64,000 bases of DNA from Mytilus californianus (Eukaryota > Mollusca > Bivalvia > Mytilida > Mytilidae). The position numbers were made by a program, and so were the translations under genes. This document shows positions 63,576 through 64,000 of this stretch, in pieces (positions within the stretch are counted from its first letter, which is position 1; the number at the start of each line of letters is the position of its first letter). The notes under the pieces were generated by a model. It was given only the letters and a program-made list of their open reading frames with translations. It had not been told where the DNA came from and made no database searches. Location: positions 79,079,955 through 79,143,954 of the forward strand of contig NW_026262581.1 of NCBI RefSeq assembly GCF_021869535.1, written 5' to 3'.

Positions 63576-64000
63576 ATTGTAGTTTTCTGACTTGGAAATG
63601 TGACAAAGTTCGTAATTTCCCAACCACATTACATTGGCATAATTAGACCAACGAAAATATAGATACTATATAAACTAATCTTTACAATTATTGTAAATGG
63701 TTAGCCCAATGGTAGGTTAAAATTTCCTAGATTAGAATATCAACCAAAACAAGTCCAAAGGGATTTTTTTCTACAACCTCATTTATTTCTCTCATGTAAC
63801 GAACAAACAGTAATCAAATTCGAGGCATCTGTAGTTTACCAATGTTCAAATCTCTTAAATCCATTAAGAAGATACAAATCAAGGTGAAAACAAAAACTGA
63901 GAAAATTAGTTTAGCATTGAACAGCTGATTAGAAAACCACTAAAAGATAAACGATTTAACCATTATTGATCCTGAACTTTTCGCAAGCTTTAGAAACAAA

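Noticed and set aside
1-64000. A defence, toxin or other prokaryote-style gene system
   Set aside because: Coding signal is limited to two intron-containing animal genes and a dead LINE. No operon, no bacterial ribosome-binding sites and no such protein families are visible on either strand.

Overview
This is AT-rich eukaryotic DNA with GT-AG introns, and almost certainly comes from a bivalve mollusc, probably a mytilid mussel. The assignment rests on animal splicing-factor and GPCR genes with long introns and on interspersed repeats that I recognise as typical of mussel genomes: elements with ~160-bp core repeats, SINE-like elements with (AATC)n tails, and MITEs. No database search was possible. 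There is no prokaryotic operon, phage or CRISPR system here.

Two protein-coding genes can be supported. The first fills 40-36918 on the + strand. It is the 3' part of an SR-related splicing regulator of the SREK1/SRSF11 family, read here as 20 exons and 649 residues with the 5' end outside the window. It has the end of RRM1, a linker, a complete RRM2, an ~330-residue Arg/Ser domain and an acidic tail ending in DMDMSD. Its RS domain is built from thirteen small exons that are all multiples of three and all bounded by phase-2 introns. One of them, a 42-nt exon, is present in three copies. The second gene (46522-52155, - strand) is a two-exon class A GPCR of the prostanoid-receptor type, 462 residues long, with its intron at the end of TM6.

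The rest is mostly repeats. Introns hold nested mobile elements. A 7.1-kb composite (about 25.2-32.3 kb) separates exon copies 16 and 17. It contains an outer CACCTG-ended element, a small TIR element, a tandem-repeat-bearing element with ATACGACCGC / AGCATTTTA ends, and a second copy of that same element inserted into the first. A 2.2-kb foldback element with 147-bp subrepeats sits at 18.8-21.0 kb. Region 37-46.3 kb is intergenic with MITEs and SINE-like fragments. Region 52.2-56.1 kb lies upstream of the GPCR and holds no gene I can recognise. A 1.2-kb minisatellite of ~36-bp units lies at 56.2-57.4 kb, followed by a long repeat composite (58.1-60.2 kb), a SINE-like copy and the dead 3' half of a non-LTR retrotransposon (61.7-63.1 kb).

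The observations most worth checking are the triplicated RS-domain exon with a predicted hairpin over its 5' splice site, the phase-2 cassette design of the RS domain, the loss in the GPCR of the TM7 arginine that anchors prostaglandin carboxylates, and a ~160-bp monomer that seems shared by several otherwise different mobile-element families.
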